Positions 24,552 to 38,400 of a stretch of 64,000 nucleotides of DNA are shown in pieces. Origin of the DNA: Piscicola geometra (Eukaryota; Annelida; Clitellata; Hirudinida; Piscicolidae); the NCBI GenBank assembly GCA_943735955.1, contig OX030955.1, forward strand, positions 3,550,835-3,614,834. Reading direction: 5' to 3'. The notes beneath the pieces were generated by a model. That model was not told where the DNA came from, did not search any database, and saw only the letters and a list, made by a program, of their open reading frames with translations. How positions within the stretch are numbered: the first letter of the stretch is position 1; each line of letters starts with the position of its first letter. The translations under genes and the position numbers were made by a program.

Positions 24552-27500
24552 TCATGTACCAGTGGTGTGTTTTATTGGAATGTTTTAGAAACATTACTAA
24601 AAAAACTTTTTTTGTCTCATTAAAGCCATCGATACTTGAATATTCTCAACACTTTAACTTAAAGATAAGCTAAATAATCCATAAAAAACCGATTCAAAAC
24701 TATTTGCAAATACTATTAAAGTTCCAAGAAAAGCTTAGAATGTTTTGAGATTAAAATAAAGTGCAGAGAAATAATTGATTCAGTTTGTTTCAAAGCAACT
24801 CGTATAGAAGTTTTTTCAGCAGAATAAATGAAAAAGGCTGAAAAGATATATCTTCATGAAGATTCATTTTAAAGAATTTAAAAATATAATTCTTTCGAGA
24901 CGTTTTTATTATAGGGAAGTCTATTTGATGAATATTGTTAAAAGTGTAAAAGCTCATTCCTAGAAAATAGTTATTTACTCTTAAGTATGGGAATTCTTAA
25001 TCTTTTGGTATTTTCACATTTGAATACTTGGACAAAATGAATATCCACTAAGAACAATAAATCTAGTCTTTCCGTGTGTTAAAAAAACAAGTTTTAAACT
25101 TTTTAAAATAGAAAAATAATTAATGAAATAAAACTAAATTTAATTTTTTGAAAGTTGTTGAGAAGAAGTCTAAAAGAGAAGCAGTCATATTATTAAAAAA
25201 ATTGTGATGTTAAAGTGCCACAATTATAAAACGATTAGCTACATAAAGAAAGTATTTTATTACCCTGATTTTTCGCAGCGTTTCATTTCTTTTCAAACCA
25301 TTCACTCAAAAAAACCTGTCTAGATTAACTGGTTGCATTTTTGAAATACTTTTTTCAAGTTGCTTTGAAGGTGGGAAAAAGAAAATGTCGGATGGTGGTG
25401 AAGGTTGAGTATGACTTCCAAAACGAGACTAGTTTAGAAAAAAATAAATAAGTATAAAAAAAGTTTCCAAGTTTTTATAAGTATAAAACACGGAAAAAAT
25501 TGATGCGCACGGAGGGAATATTTAGCGTTCAATCATAGAAAGCTAGAACACTAATACCAAAATGTAAAACAGCCGCAGAAGTAATAATGGTTGAAAGCGC
25601 AATGATAAATCTTTGAATTTGCGTAAATGTTAAATTATTTCATAAATCTTTTCAAAAAAAGTCTTTGCTTAAATTTTTTGATGTTGTAATCGACGCTCGA
25701 GTGAAGGAAGGGCAAATAAGCAACTGAATTTAATGAATCTGAAGGTTGAAAAGGCTATTTAAGAGAGATAGATAAGGAAATAAAAAACGTTAATTTTTTT
25801 CCTATGGTGAAGGAGTAAAAAATAATTAGATGGATGATAAAATGATAAGTATTAGAAAGGTTACTGAGGGCTGAAAATATGTTTTGGTCGATTTAATTAT
25901 AAATATAATCATTGAAAAAACATTTCATATGCAACCAAGCAAAAGGTTAATGAGCTTGTGTGTGCAACAAAGTCTGAAAACAAAATTCCTTGCAATTACC
26001 TGCTCTCAAAAGTTTCATGAATTGAAACGAAAAACATGTTTTTTAAATTTTTATCTATCATTTCATTGATATAGTACTGATGTTGAATTGCTTATGAATA
26101 TAAAGAATTCGTGTGTCTGAGAATTTACCATTTCAATCTGCACCTGTAAAGTTTCAATTGAAAAAGCAGAATTGAAAACTCAAACAAACCACTGTCTTTT
26201 CAAGAAATCTAAAGAGTATAATGATAATGAGTAAATAAAGGAAAAAAGTGTTTTTCAGATAATTGTATAATATAATCGTTAAAAAAACAAATTATAAAAC
26301 TATATAACATATATAAAGGTATAATTCATATAAATTTATTTTCGACTGAACAAACTAAAATCCGCGAAGGAAAAACAAAAAATGCAAAAATATTTTAATA
26401 GAAGAGAGTATTGGTGAAAGAGGTGTGGCTTATTTGGATGGAGGCCAACAGATCCAAGGCTCCCGCAATCTTAGCTGCCGACTGAAAATCTGGAATCTTG
26501 CATGAAAAGTAGCCTTCAAGCGAGATTCTGCTCACAATGCAAACACTTTTACCATCACGACTACTCATGAACGATTCAAGCATACACTTAAAGTGCAATT
26601 CGTATTATAAAGTGTGCTGGTAGAATGGAGAAGCTAATTGTAAACGAATGATAGTATGAAAAGGAATATCGTGATAAAGCTGAAAAGTGCTGTGGTAGTA
26701 AGTTGAGATTATAAATACTTTTAGAAGCAGAAAGCACCTGTGGTTTTGTCTTAATTACGTAAACAATCTTGATTATAAAAATTTAAGTAAATTTTCCAAC
26801 TGTTTTGAGATTCAAAATCATTTCAATTTAGATGCGATTTTCATTAAATTTGATCGATACTATAAAACTTGATAAATAAACTTAAGAAACGAAAATCAAA
26901 TTTACTTTCTACAATAAGAATTATTTAAACTTTTCAACGTCAAAATCTAAGCATACATTTTTGAGCAGGTGAAGTTTTAAAAATTGACAAATTTATAGAG
27001 CTTTTTTGCGTGCTGGTGAGATGCCTCTCAGATGTTTAAAATATATTAAAATTTTATAGAACTAAAATCTTTAATGTAAATACCCAGGCTTTCAACACGT
27101 TATTCCAGTAGAACTAACCTACTCGCATTACAAGTTGTAGATAACAACTAAAATATCTCTAAATAAATCAATGCTATAAATAAATTCCACAAGCTAAACC
27201 ACCGCAAGAATGACAGAAGACAGAGATGCGCTTGCCAATTAAGATAACATACTTGGCAGGATAATCAGTAAGTAAATGGTGTGCTTATAATTAAGGGCTC
27301 AGAACACAAGCATTAAACTTTATTCGAGAACATTTGACAATACTGGCAATAATAACGACGTATGAATGACCTTGATTCAATTCCTTCTTTTATGTCACGT
27401 CGGTGCAGCGATAAAATTATTTGATATGGAGAAGGGTAATGAGATGCACAATGAAATGGAGTTCTAGGTGCTAAGTTTTTGAAAAACAAAAACTTTTAAA

Positions 27501-30500
27501 AAGAAAAGAACAATCATTTAGTTTCGTGAAAATTAGTTATAAGTATGAATCATTAACTTATTTCAAACTCAGCTTCAAAAACCTATAAAGCATTGTCTTC
27601 ATTTATTTTTAATATTTTTTCTATGAAATATGCAGTCTTATTCACGTTTTTGAGCAGCTAATCTTGAAGCTTTTTGATTGATCATGCTGGCCTGCAGTTT
27701 AAAGTCGCAACGTAATCATATTTTTATTAGAAATTCATAAATCCGTCTCAGGCAATAATCTCCAATTAAACTCCAATACCTGAACCGGGCTTATGTGAGT
27801 GTGTTTCATGAAAAAAGAAATTTCTAGCTTATTGATTTGCTTCCATAAGTTTATGTAAAAGCAATGACCTGGCAATGGTCGATGACTGGGCGAGGCGCAG
27901 ACATCAAATTAATATTAGCATACAGTGCCTAATACATTTAAATCATAGAAAAGTATCTTTTAAAATTGATAATTCTTGAAAAACTTCTCATCAAAAGTAA
28001 GACACCAACTTTTAAGAACATTTATTCAGGTGCTTTTAATGCATTCCAAGCAATGGAACTTTATACACATGTATTACTTTCTCAAATGACGTTTTAATTT
28101 TTTTAATCTGTGACTTCAAATCAGCAATTTCATCCCATTGAGATTAGTCATGGAAGTAACTACCAGGCATAAAACGGCATGAATTTATTCAGACCAGCGA
28201 TAAACTATTTTTTAGCGGAAAGTAACAGAAGTTCGTAATTTTTCTCTTCTCAAGGAAAACCAGGCATAACATGAAGGTTATTAAAGAAACAAAAAAGCAC
28301 TAGAAATTACAAAATGTAATGTCTGGTAATAATAAAATAAACGCAAAAAAAACGTTAAAAAACAAGAAACACATAAAAAAATATTTAAGGTCATAAATAA
28401 AGAGACAATGCAAACACATATAAACTTGTTTAAAACCATAGAAACAACCGAACTAAAAATACCGCCAGTAGCCTAATGCAAATATACACACTCCTAGAAT
28501 GGAATAATACAAACCACCAGGCTCACTGTTGATGAGCAATAGAAAACACACAAACACACAGCTTGATACGGAGACAAAAGCAAGCGGAAAATACATTCAC
28601 GTTGATATAAAGACAGACATTAGTACATAAGAGACAAAGCAAATGGATTATTTCACCTGAATGGCTTAATTAGGCCGCGAAAAGACGATCAATTAAAAGT
28701 TATTTGTTAGGAGTAGAAAGTCTTGTTCTAGAAAGAGGAAATGATTTTAGGCATGCGTCCCAGGGCTTAGCGAGTCTCCAGTGATTAGAGCCGGCATAAC
28801 TAAGTGAGAGTGTTTTATCGCATGCCTTAATGTGAGTTATAAGAAAGTCGTGAGGAGAAGTGCTCAACACACGCGTGAACATCTGGCGCTCAAGTGACGT
28901 AGGAGTGAAGTCCTAATGTCTTAGAGACGCCATTGACAGTACAATGGGGCATGCTGTTTGCCTACATCACGAAAATGAACACCAAACCGGCGCTTTTCAA
29001 GCGTCTCCTTAGATTGTGGAGGTGCTTTATTGGCTTAAATATAAAGTTGACTTTGTAAGAAGAAGTGCTTTTAACTGGTAAATATAAAAGCTTTCTGATG
29101 TACTTAAAGATCTGTGTGTAACATAAAATACATTTTTTTGATCTGCAATTAATTTATCATAAAAGCATATTTAATTCTCTTCAAAACGATTGACTACTAA
29201 GAGAATGAAGATGTTTATGAAAGCGAATGTGATAGAAACGCAGGAAGGGCAGTGGTTTTCTAAGAAAACTAGCCTTGTAAGCAATCTAATCAGATTAGAA
29301 GTTTCGAGCATAAAGATTTATTCGGAAACAAGCAACGAATGATTATTTTCAGAAAGAAACTTTACCTAATAAAGAAATTCTAGCTTAGGAATATGTCTTT
29401 GATCATACACAAGATTTTGAACAACCCTCTGTGCATGCATTCATGAAGACACCAAACTCATTAACGCCAACTAAAAAACGTTAATAAGAGAAATTAGAAA
29501 TCGCCAGGAATATAACAACAGTTTTATGTTATTAACGAATCTGAAATGCTCCATAGAATTAAGACTATTTGAAAGGATGCTATAAGTTGTGTTGTTTGAA
29601 AGAGTATTCGAAAACTTGGGATGAAACTTGTTAAGATATTTTTTAAGTACTCAATTTAAACTTAACGAAAAAAGAATCTGAAAAATATCTCACGTCAAGT
29701 GCTGAAGTAAAGTTAAAGAAAAATGAGTTCTTAAGACAATTATAAAAAATAAATGTTTACCTTTTTAAAAATACATTTTTAAAAATGTGAAGTTAAAATA
29801 TTAAATATAGTAATCAACAAAATAAATGACTGAAAATATCATACTTCGAAGCTGTGCAAAACGCACATACGGATTCACTTTGTAGGAAGCTCTTACATTG
29901 ACTAATGATAATTAATAAAAAAAAAGATTAACGCAAACCAGTGTGAACTGCAAACAATGGAAATATTGATTGAGATTTCTACCGATGAGCATACATTATA
30001 GGCAAGTTTTCCAAGGCTGTTAGTCTCGACGTCTCGAAGCCACAAACCTTTCCAAAATCCAAAAATGGATTCCTATTAAAACTTTGCCAATGAATCATGT
30101 TGAGCCGTGAAAGAATGATCACCCGAGAGATACAGAGTAAGAGATTGTCATACGAAGTTGTGCACAAAGGTTTTGAGGAAAGCTGCAGTTTAATAAATTA
30201 TTAATACATCATAAAAGCAATTAATGTAAGAGTTGAAATAACATGTGCAAGTCTTGAAATGTCTCAAAGAAACATCATAGTCTTAATGTCGGTAATTTCC
30301 ATTCTACTTTATAAAACATGCCTAGAAATTAAAGTTGCTTTACATTCGCTCAAATGTTAAAGTGCACATAGATTGCAGTAATTAAATGAATACGCAACAA
30401 TAATTGATAATTTGTGGCGGACCAGTGACATCATGCCGCATTAATGGTTTTTTAGTGTCTTTGGCAGATCGCATGAAATGGATGACGAAGGAAAGTTGAA

Positions 30501-33500
30501 GGTTTTTGGAGTTAGTGTTCATGTTCTGATGAGAAAAACCAATGTATTTTTTCTTAAATATGTATGAATTTTACGATATGTACATGCAAGAATATAAGTC
30601 GTAATTTAAAAGTTGAACTTTTTTCGTACATATATTTTTTGTAAATCTAGATACAACCTACAACGACTAAGGGTTTTTTAGAGGGTGGCATAGTGAAGAG
30701 AGGCTGTTTGATGGTGTAGCTTTAGGAAGTGGAGAATCAATCAGAGGCGGGGAAGGAAATAACTGCAGTTTATCGAGCAAGCGTAGTTGCTCGTTCTCAG
30801 AGCCGCCTTGCAAACTGCCCGTTTTAATTACCTACTTCTTGCTACACACTCTCATATCATTCAGCTTCAAGAAGCCTTTTGCTAACGTTGAAGACCTTTG
30901 TTGGTTTATACGTTCTCTAAGCAGACAATGACGAACATAATTCATTCATATCGTGTCGAACTCGATTACCAACAAGCATTTCATTGCTAAAATCTTTTCT
31001 CCTAACAATTTCGTTTCAAAAAGATTTTATCGATAAAATTCTTTTCCGAAAAAACTAAATCAAACTTTTTCAGCGTTTGGTTCGAAGTTTTCAGAAAAGC
31101 TTAGTCATACAATTTTCGGCCCCTTCAATTCGCCTTAAAGTCAGGGCGGGCAAGAATCGCATCTCAGCATGGAAAGGTGTCAGCTCGATGATTGATGTCT
31201 TTGCGATGGTGATAAGAGACGCAGATTATTGTCTTGCATAAGAGAGCAATGCTATCAGTATCAATAAACCACTTTATAAAATTAAACATTTTCATGAATT
31301 ATCATTAGAAAACAAAAAACCATTTTTACGAAAGTTGTAGATTTTAAAATAATTGTAACACAAATAAATACATTTTAAAAACACGACTTTAAAAGATTTT
31401 CAAACGCCAGTTTTAAAAATGTCAGACTATTTATAAAAAAACCATTGGTGTAATCTATTCGCCTGCCCATCAGACGCTGCACGTTAAACTATAGCACTAC
31501 TCAGTGATTACTGCTGGAGACGAATAGTTTCCAGGCATGAATACTACATGAGCAGTTTTTCTTAGAAGCAAGCGATTCTCGTCAAGCAATCAGACAAAGC
31601 ACTAGGAAAAAAGTGAATTAAAATATTAGGAATTTTTATTGATTTTTCTGAAATATCTTTCAAGATAGAATGCACACGGAGGCATTGAATGCATTTGCAT
31701 CAGACGTAGAGTGGCCTCGAAAGCCGTTCGAACGGAAAGAAAAATAATTCGAAAGGTAATTTATTTAAATTAAATTGTATCCTTCTTTTTTGCTCTTCAG
31801 AGCTTTGCTTCAGTAATCAAAATCTCCCAAGACACAATTTTAATTTTACACTTTTTTCAACTTTACTTGTTTCCTTTAACACGTCTATTGCTAAATTTTG
31901 CAAATTAAACACATTAAAGAATCAACATTCTGTTTTTACGTATAAAAGTGCAGAATTAATTTACAGAAAATAAGAGTTGTGGTAAACTTCTATGCAAAAA
32001 TTTGTTATCAAACTCGATATTTCAATCATGTTTTCTACCTTGGTTTTAAAATGCATAAATAACTACTAACTTATGTGGTTAGGAGGTATTTATAAGTGTA
32101 ACATTCATGTTTTAGTGGATTTTTTTTAAATATAAAAAAATGAATTTAGTGATCCTATTTGAAACCCTAACGGCATTTGAAAAGAAATCAGATGATTTTG
32201 TTTTTTTCTAATATATTTTTCGGAAAATAACTTTATTTAGATTTACAGAAAACACTCATCTCACATTTCACAGCCTTAGTATCAGTTGTGTGTTTAGAAG
32301 CGGGCATAGAGAAACAAAAAAATGTTTTTGTAAAGATGGCAACAAGTACCCGGGTCTTTAAATATTGTCGGTTAGCCGAATCTTTGTGGGGATAAATTAA
32401 AATCATTGAAAATATAAGGTTTCAACAGAAATGTTTTATGACAAATTCTTTTTACAAACTCAATTCAACAATAATAACGATTTATTAATACTATAAGTGA
32501 ATTATAAGAGTAATAATTTCCAATATATCTTATTCAAATGAGTATATTTTAAAATAAAATCTAACGCTTAAAGATGACAACTCAACCTAAAATCAGCATT
32601 TGATTTTTTGCGGATATTCGGTAACACCCGGGTCATGCAGCCGGGTAACCAAGTCATGAATTTGTGTTTAAAAGGAAAGAAACGAAGGAAGTGACTTAAT
32701 TCAAACTTCAACACGCCCACCAAATGCCTACTTTCAACACGCTCTAAGGCTGTCAGAAAAAAACGACAGGGTGTCATGATTGATGCAATCACTGGTTAAA
32801 GTTTTCAGTAAACAGACACTGATACAATTAATATATAAGTGATAATAATATGAATGATGGTGGTGGCTTCAACTAGCGAAGGCGCTTTGTGGAGGTTCAA
32901 AAGCAAGGTCGAAAGAAATAAAAAGTAGTTTAGCTTGCTGAAAGGTAATACTTTTCTGCAAACACTTCGTCTTCCTGGTGATTAATTATGCATCAGACGA
33001 AAGGAGTATGTTTCAAAGTCGAAAGTCAATAAGAATGCAGTTTTCGTTTTGCTTTGATTAACTATCGATCGCTTATTAAATTAATCAGCACACATGTGCA
33101 GGTAGAGTCTTATTATAGTCTGAAATAATGGCAATCTTATCAAGAATATTCTGTCAAAATTAATGCTTGCCAAAAGTACTTTGTTGCGGCAGATTGCACG
33201 GATTCTTTAAAGAGAAAACTTAAGTTTCCCTAACTATAAACACATTTTTTAGAATGAAGTAATTGAGTCGCTACAGTAGCTCTGAAATGTATAACAGTAA
33301 TGTTTAAAAACCCGATAGTTTTTCTCGAAATATTAATGCTTAGACAATTTTTTTAGAATCGTTAAAATTAAAAAAAAAACTGCAAAGACAATAATTCTGA
33401 GACCAAAAATTTTATTTTCTAGTCTTTCCTTTTGCACTAAATTGTTGGTTGTAATCAAGCCTAAGGAAACTGTGATAAGCGTTAAAATGGAAAGCAAGAA

Positions 33501-35244
33501 TGCGCTTGAAAACTACTCTTTGTTAAATTTATGAAAAATAGGTGTCGAGTTTACGCCACTCACCGTTGTATTTTATTAAGAAGGTAATTCTGGTGCTGAA
33601 TAAAACGAATGAAAAAAAGCATTGCTGAGTGAATGAAAGTTTATTGAAAAAGGAGTGAAGAACGAACAAAATAACAAGCAAAAACAGGAGAAACGGTTCG
33701 ACGATGAACATTCATCACGTGACCTGGATGATTTTAATTGGCTGACACCATCATCATCATTGCGTCAGCAGTACCACACCTTGGTCGTTTGCATAACAAT
33801 CGATCGCAAGCTCAGGCGAGTTATTGCATGGCGAACATTTTCAAGATGTCAGTTTCTTGTTTGGAGGTCGTCTTAGCCTTTGTTCGAAGAACGCTAAATA
33901 AAGAAAGAATCGATATGGAAAGATTATTTCGGAAAGTGTTATGGACGATGGAAGTTATGATGAGTGTGTTGGGAATAGGGCAATGAGTAATAAAAGTAAT
34001 GAACTAAAATGAAAATATAAATGTGAGGTGATGTTTCTTAATTAACTAACATCCATAAGTAATTCGGCACGTCACTCTTGAAATGCCATAATTGTTCAAT
34101 TACAAAAAACGTAAAAAAATAATCCGAGCGGGGATGAGAAAGAAGGAAGTGTTTAGAGAATATGCACATAATAACAAGCTGGCGGTATTTGAGTGTGGTT
34201 GCATACGAAGATTAACGAAGCCCTTAAATCATTCTTATGTTGCAGGCTGTTAGCACGTAGAATCTTGAATATAATGAATTCGATACTTAAATAATTGTCT
34301 GCAAGTTAAAAAAAATTCATTAAAGACATGCTTCTTGGATGAATTGTGATTAAACACTTTTAGGTTAAGAGGGACTTGAGGTTAAAATCAATTCAAGTTT
34401 TAAAAAACTTTAAACGTATTTAGAAATGTATTCGAGAAAAGTTTGAATGCACTAAATTAGCTTATGATGATAACCAAAATGAAACGAAATGGTCTATTTA
34501 AAAGCGCCTAAGTCAAAAGTGTTGAGGGCTTATTCCAATGTTTGTTGTGCAAGTAAATATTCATGAACCTGTGAGGGATTTATCGGCTCAAAAGATCGAA
34601 AGACGGCTGAAATCTAGTGCACTTTTAGTCAGTTTTAAATATTGATTTTTGAAGTATTCACAAGCTAGAATCAAATAGACAGATGGAAGGTGCATCATGT
34701 TTACACATATCTCTCTTACTGGATTACGTTGGATTAATTGCTAGAAGGTGGAAATTAAATTAAAGGCTTACGAGAAAGACGAGCTCATGATGAATACAGA
34801 ATGAAACACAAATAAAGAGTAGTCGAAGGAATGCGATGTCCAATCAAATCAAGATAGATAGATTATAAACACAATGCACAAATACCTTTCATGCCTCTTA
34901 AATACGTCATCGTTTACTGTCGATACCCTTCAGTATACAATCTAAAGATACTTTGTTCTGAAAATACTTTCTCTCCTTCTCAAAGGCTGAAGTTAAAATG
35001 TAGCTCGTATGCTCAAAGTAAAAAAATTCGATTGAAGGCTAGGTTTTGTTGATGTAAGTAGGCCTTGAAAAAGAGTAAATGCATAAAAAGTCTACAAACA
35101 AAATCGGAAAGCATTTTTAAAACTAAAAAAAACATAAGAAATATAAATTCATAGAAAAAAAAACACGAAGTAAAAAGCTTATGAAAGGTATCTGAATGCG
35201 AAGAAAATAATCAATATGTAGAGTGTAATAGCAAACACACTCAC

Positions 35245-35492
35245 CATTTCTTGACTCATTCCAGACAATGCCTTCTAGAACGACCGACGAGCCTGGATCA
35301 CATGGTCCCAGACACTCAGGATCTGTCAGTACAGCTGCATTCCTGCTGTTGCTGTAGTTGCTGTTGGCGTTGTTGCTTTGATTACTGACGTTTTGATTTT
35401 TGTTTGTTTCATTGCTGGTTTTAGGAGTGTTGTTATTGTCGTCTTTGTCATTGTGGTCACTGTTGTGGTTGTTGCTTGTTGACATGTTGATG
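35245..35492 (-). CDS. ZNF608/609-like (sbb): ZNF608/609-like gene, 5'-most visible coding exon
   Basis: The acceptor is a pyrimidine-rich tract ending in TTTCTAG just above 35492. The donor is AATG|GTGAGTG at 35245/35244, close to ideal. The frame gives an Asn/Ser/Asp/Lys-rich leader (residues 1-50), then the family signature [14 protein letters not shown] (54-67) and VVLEGIVW (68-75). The exon ends one base into a Gly codon completed by the next exon. The first ATG is at 35485..35483, only 7 bases inside the exon. The frame is open back to the acceptor (Ile-Asn before Met), so translation may enter from an upstream exon rather than start here. An open frame running through the acceptor to 35533 is not evidence for an earlier start. 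Family membership is strongly supported; the true N-terminus is unknown. Confidence 0.92.
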
Positions 35493-38400
35493 CTAGAAAT
35501 AATGAACAAGAGATGATAGCTTGATGGCTTCAATTAGGTCTGATCAGACACCTGTGAATTTTTTATAAAACAATTAATAAAAAAGTGTTTTCCAGTTATT
35601 TAAAAGTCAAGGCTTTTCAGAGTTAATGAGTAAATTAAAAAAAGCTTCAACAAAGTCAAAAAAATAAATTATTACTGAAAGAATTATTCCGTGTTTAAGT
35701 AATCCTCTTGGCGAATCACGAGATGTGTAGCCCGTTAGAGCAATAAAGATTCTTGCTGCACTGTGAGGTTTTCAAGAAATTTTAAATTCTGATGTAGAAG
35801 CGTCATACATTCTATCTTAAAAAATCTAGATTGATTTCCGTCTTTTATGAAAGAATACTTATTAAAAGTGTTTATATAATCTACGTTCTATTTCAAAGTA
35901 GATATTTATATTCCGGTCTATAATCCATGTATTCTTAGTTTTTTGTTTCTTATTTTTAATTTTTTTTAAAGGCTTTGAACATTGAAGAAAGATTTATGAA
36001 TGATGTACGTCGGTGGCTTAAACTCTGGGCAAACTCATCAAGTTTTTTCTTAATAACTAATTTTTTTATTTTAAAAAATACTTTTTCTAAATGTGTGTGC
36101 GTTTGCTTTTCAACAATTACAATCTTCTTTAGCATCTGAAACAATATACATCGAGGCAAGAACTTACTTCAAATATGTATACAAAAATTGCTTGCCTCAA
36201 AGTTAATTATGAAGGTCAAGCCAAAATCATTTGCTTCGCTTGATAGAAAACTCTAAAAAAAATTCTATTTAGTAGTATTTTTAATTCCATATTTGTAAAA
36301 AGAATTTCTCAAATTATCTTTTTGACTGCAGCAGAGGACGGAGACTGCTTCGAGGCATGGTCGATAAGTTTATATTAATCATGGCCTCCTAAGGGCCATC
36401 AAACAGACACGATGCAAACTTTAAATGACCCTTCTATGCGATCTAGTGCTCATTTAAGGTCTTACTACTTTGTAAACTAAGACTATGAATTTTTATAGAA
36501 TTTCAATCTTTACGAGATTTAATTCAAACATCGTACGGGAGATTAAGATCGTTTTAAAGTTGCATGTAATTAAAAATGCCAGTTTTAAAATGCCGGTTTT
36601 AAAATACTTGATAGAGCCCCTATATAGAAGACGAAAAATTTGAAATTCTATGAATAAAGATAGGTCATAAAAATTCACTATAAATTTTTTTTTACAAAGT
36701 TACAAAAACTAAAAACTATAAAATAATATAAATGCAGTGGCAGTGACAATTCAGACGAGTCAAGTGCAGCTGCTTGAAAAACGGTCTGTAGCATCCCATG
36801 AAGCTTATGTGCTTTCCAATTGAAATACATTTATTTTGACTGCAAAAAGTCAATGGCCTTGGAAATTTGTGAAACTTTAAGTGTAACTAAAACTTAACTT
36901 TAACTTTAACCTTATGATGAAATTCAATAGTTAAATAAAAGAATAAAATGTTTCGAGTTTTTAGGATTATTTAAAAAGTTTTTTTAGACCATGAAATAAC
37001 AAAATCTTGTAACGTTTAAATATAATGATAGAGAAATACTATTTCAAAGAATTTTTATTGGCCACCATAGAAATTCGAGCTTTTAAATAAATAGTTTAAA
37101 ATTGTCTGAAATCAAAGCCTAAAAATCTTTTATTTTGAAAAATGATGGTGTCTGAAGATTCTCGTATTTTACGGCATTTAAAGTTTTTTTATTAGTTTCA
37201 ACCAAAAATTATTTTTCAGAATAGGATGAGTAACAATTAGAGAAAAAAACTATTGATCAGTATTCCTGCTGTGCATTGGAGTGCTGCTTAAATAGAGGTT
37301 ATAATTGTAGATGACGTGATGATTTATAAGGTCAGTGGTGAATGTGATTGAAACTCTGCTAGTATTTTGGAGTGCTATAATGCAATATGTAGATTGCACA
37401 TTTCAATATGTGCTTTTTATTTGTTTCATGGGCAAGGAGATGATCAAAAGAAAGAGGATATTAGATTAGAACAATAAATATCATTGCCTAAAAATGAAAA
37501 TTGTATTCATGAAAATGTAATCAAATAACTCTATAGGACATTAACCAAATGAATCAAAGGTATCCTAGTGGTAATAATGAGAAAAGTGAAGTGTTTTGTG
37601 GATGATAGTTACGCTGCTCAAATAAATGAAGGACTATATGGTTGGTAGAGATGATAGTGATGATGAAGAGATTAAAGCATAGAGTAGACGTGATTATAAA
37701 AGAATACACATAAATACAAACAGATGCATCTTTACAAACACAAGTACGCGTGATAAAGTCAGAAGACAAAGACATAAGTTACAATCTATTGCAAGTACAT
37801 TCCCTTTGACATAATAATACATTAGCATGCACGCATGATAAAAGTATTAGGACATAAAAATAGGAAAATCAATGAAATATTTAAATTACGCTAATCCTTT
37901 TGAAACTTGTTTATATGGCATAAAAATTTAATAAATAAACGAAATAGCAAGCACATATACACACAATAAAAACATTTCAAGATAAATAGTACTTTATGAA
38001 CAGTCTAGAGTATTCAACAAGATCAACTAGTCTCCAAAACGCACTAAAACATAACACAAATCTAAAGTAAAATACAATAATTATATAACATATATAAAAC
38101 ATTCTATACTAATTCGAAGGCACGTTTAATGGCTAAAAAGTCATAAAAGCCAGGCGTTCTTGAATACAAAAATAAAAAGATCAAAAATGATACTGGTGAG
38201 TTACAGGCGATACGTAAGAGCACAAAGCGTCCATTCGCTCACAAAACAAGCCTAACTAACAAATTACAGAGACGCTCAGCATGTATCTTAAAAAATGGGC
38301 CTTGCACTTTGAAGAGCTGACGTTTGATTAAATACTGTCTTGTCAATTAGATTCGAGTAGTTTTTCGAAGTGATTTTTGAAGTAAACCTCCATCACGTAG

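Larger units (their letters stand above)
14137..35244 (-). other. Large intron of the ZNF608/609-like gene (21,108 bases)
   Basis: Bounded by GTGAGTG at 35244 and CCTACAG at 14137. It hosts a foldback mobile element (17628..20394) and a TG microsatellite (24495..24551). The rest (14137..17627, 20395..24494, 24552..35244) is AT-rich single-copy-looking sequence in which I see no gene. Short open frames there, such as 26395..26598 on the minus strand, have no recognisable homology or convincing splice sites. An intron of this length in a developmental regulator may carry enhancers, but none can be called from one sequence. Confidence 0.85.
9953..35492 (-). other. ZNF608/609-like (sbb): Scribbler/ZNF608/ZNF609-family gene (three visible exons)
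   Basis: Seen: three minus-strand coding blocks join through consensus GT/AG sites with matching phases into one frame of 740 codons plus stop (241+88+1,894 bases from the first ATG). Residues about 54-75 and 81-109 match the conserved core of vertebrate ZNF608/ZNF609 and fly scribbler, as I know that family. A finger with the family's spacing follows at residues 238-258. Known: these proteins are nuclear regulators; fly brakeless/scribbler is a corepressor acting in axon targeting and embryonic patterning, and vertebrate ZNF609 has been linked to cohesin loading and Integrator. Inferred: the same type of role here. The visible protein is about half the length of the human members. The N-terminal segment known from vertebrates was not found, so 5' exons are probably missing. 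Coordinates give the visible extent only. Confidence 0.93.

Noticed and set aside
26395..26598. 67-codon minus frame of mixed composition inside the large intron
   Set aside because: The composition looks less AT-biased, but there is no recognisable motif and no convincing acceptor/donor pair tying it to the gene.
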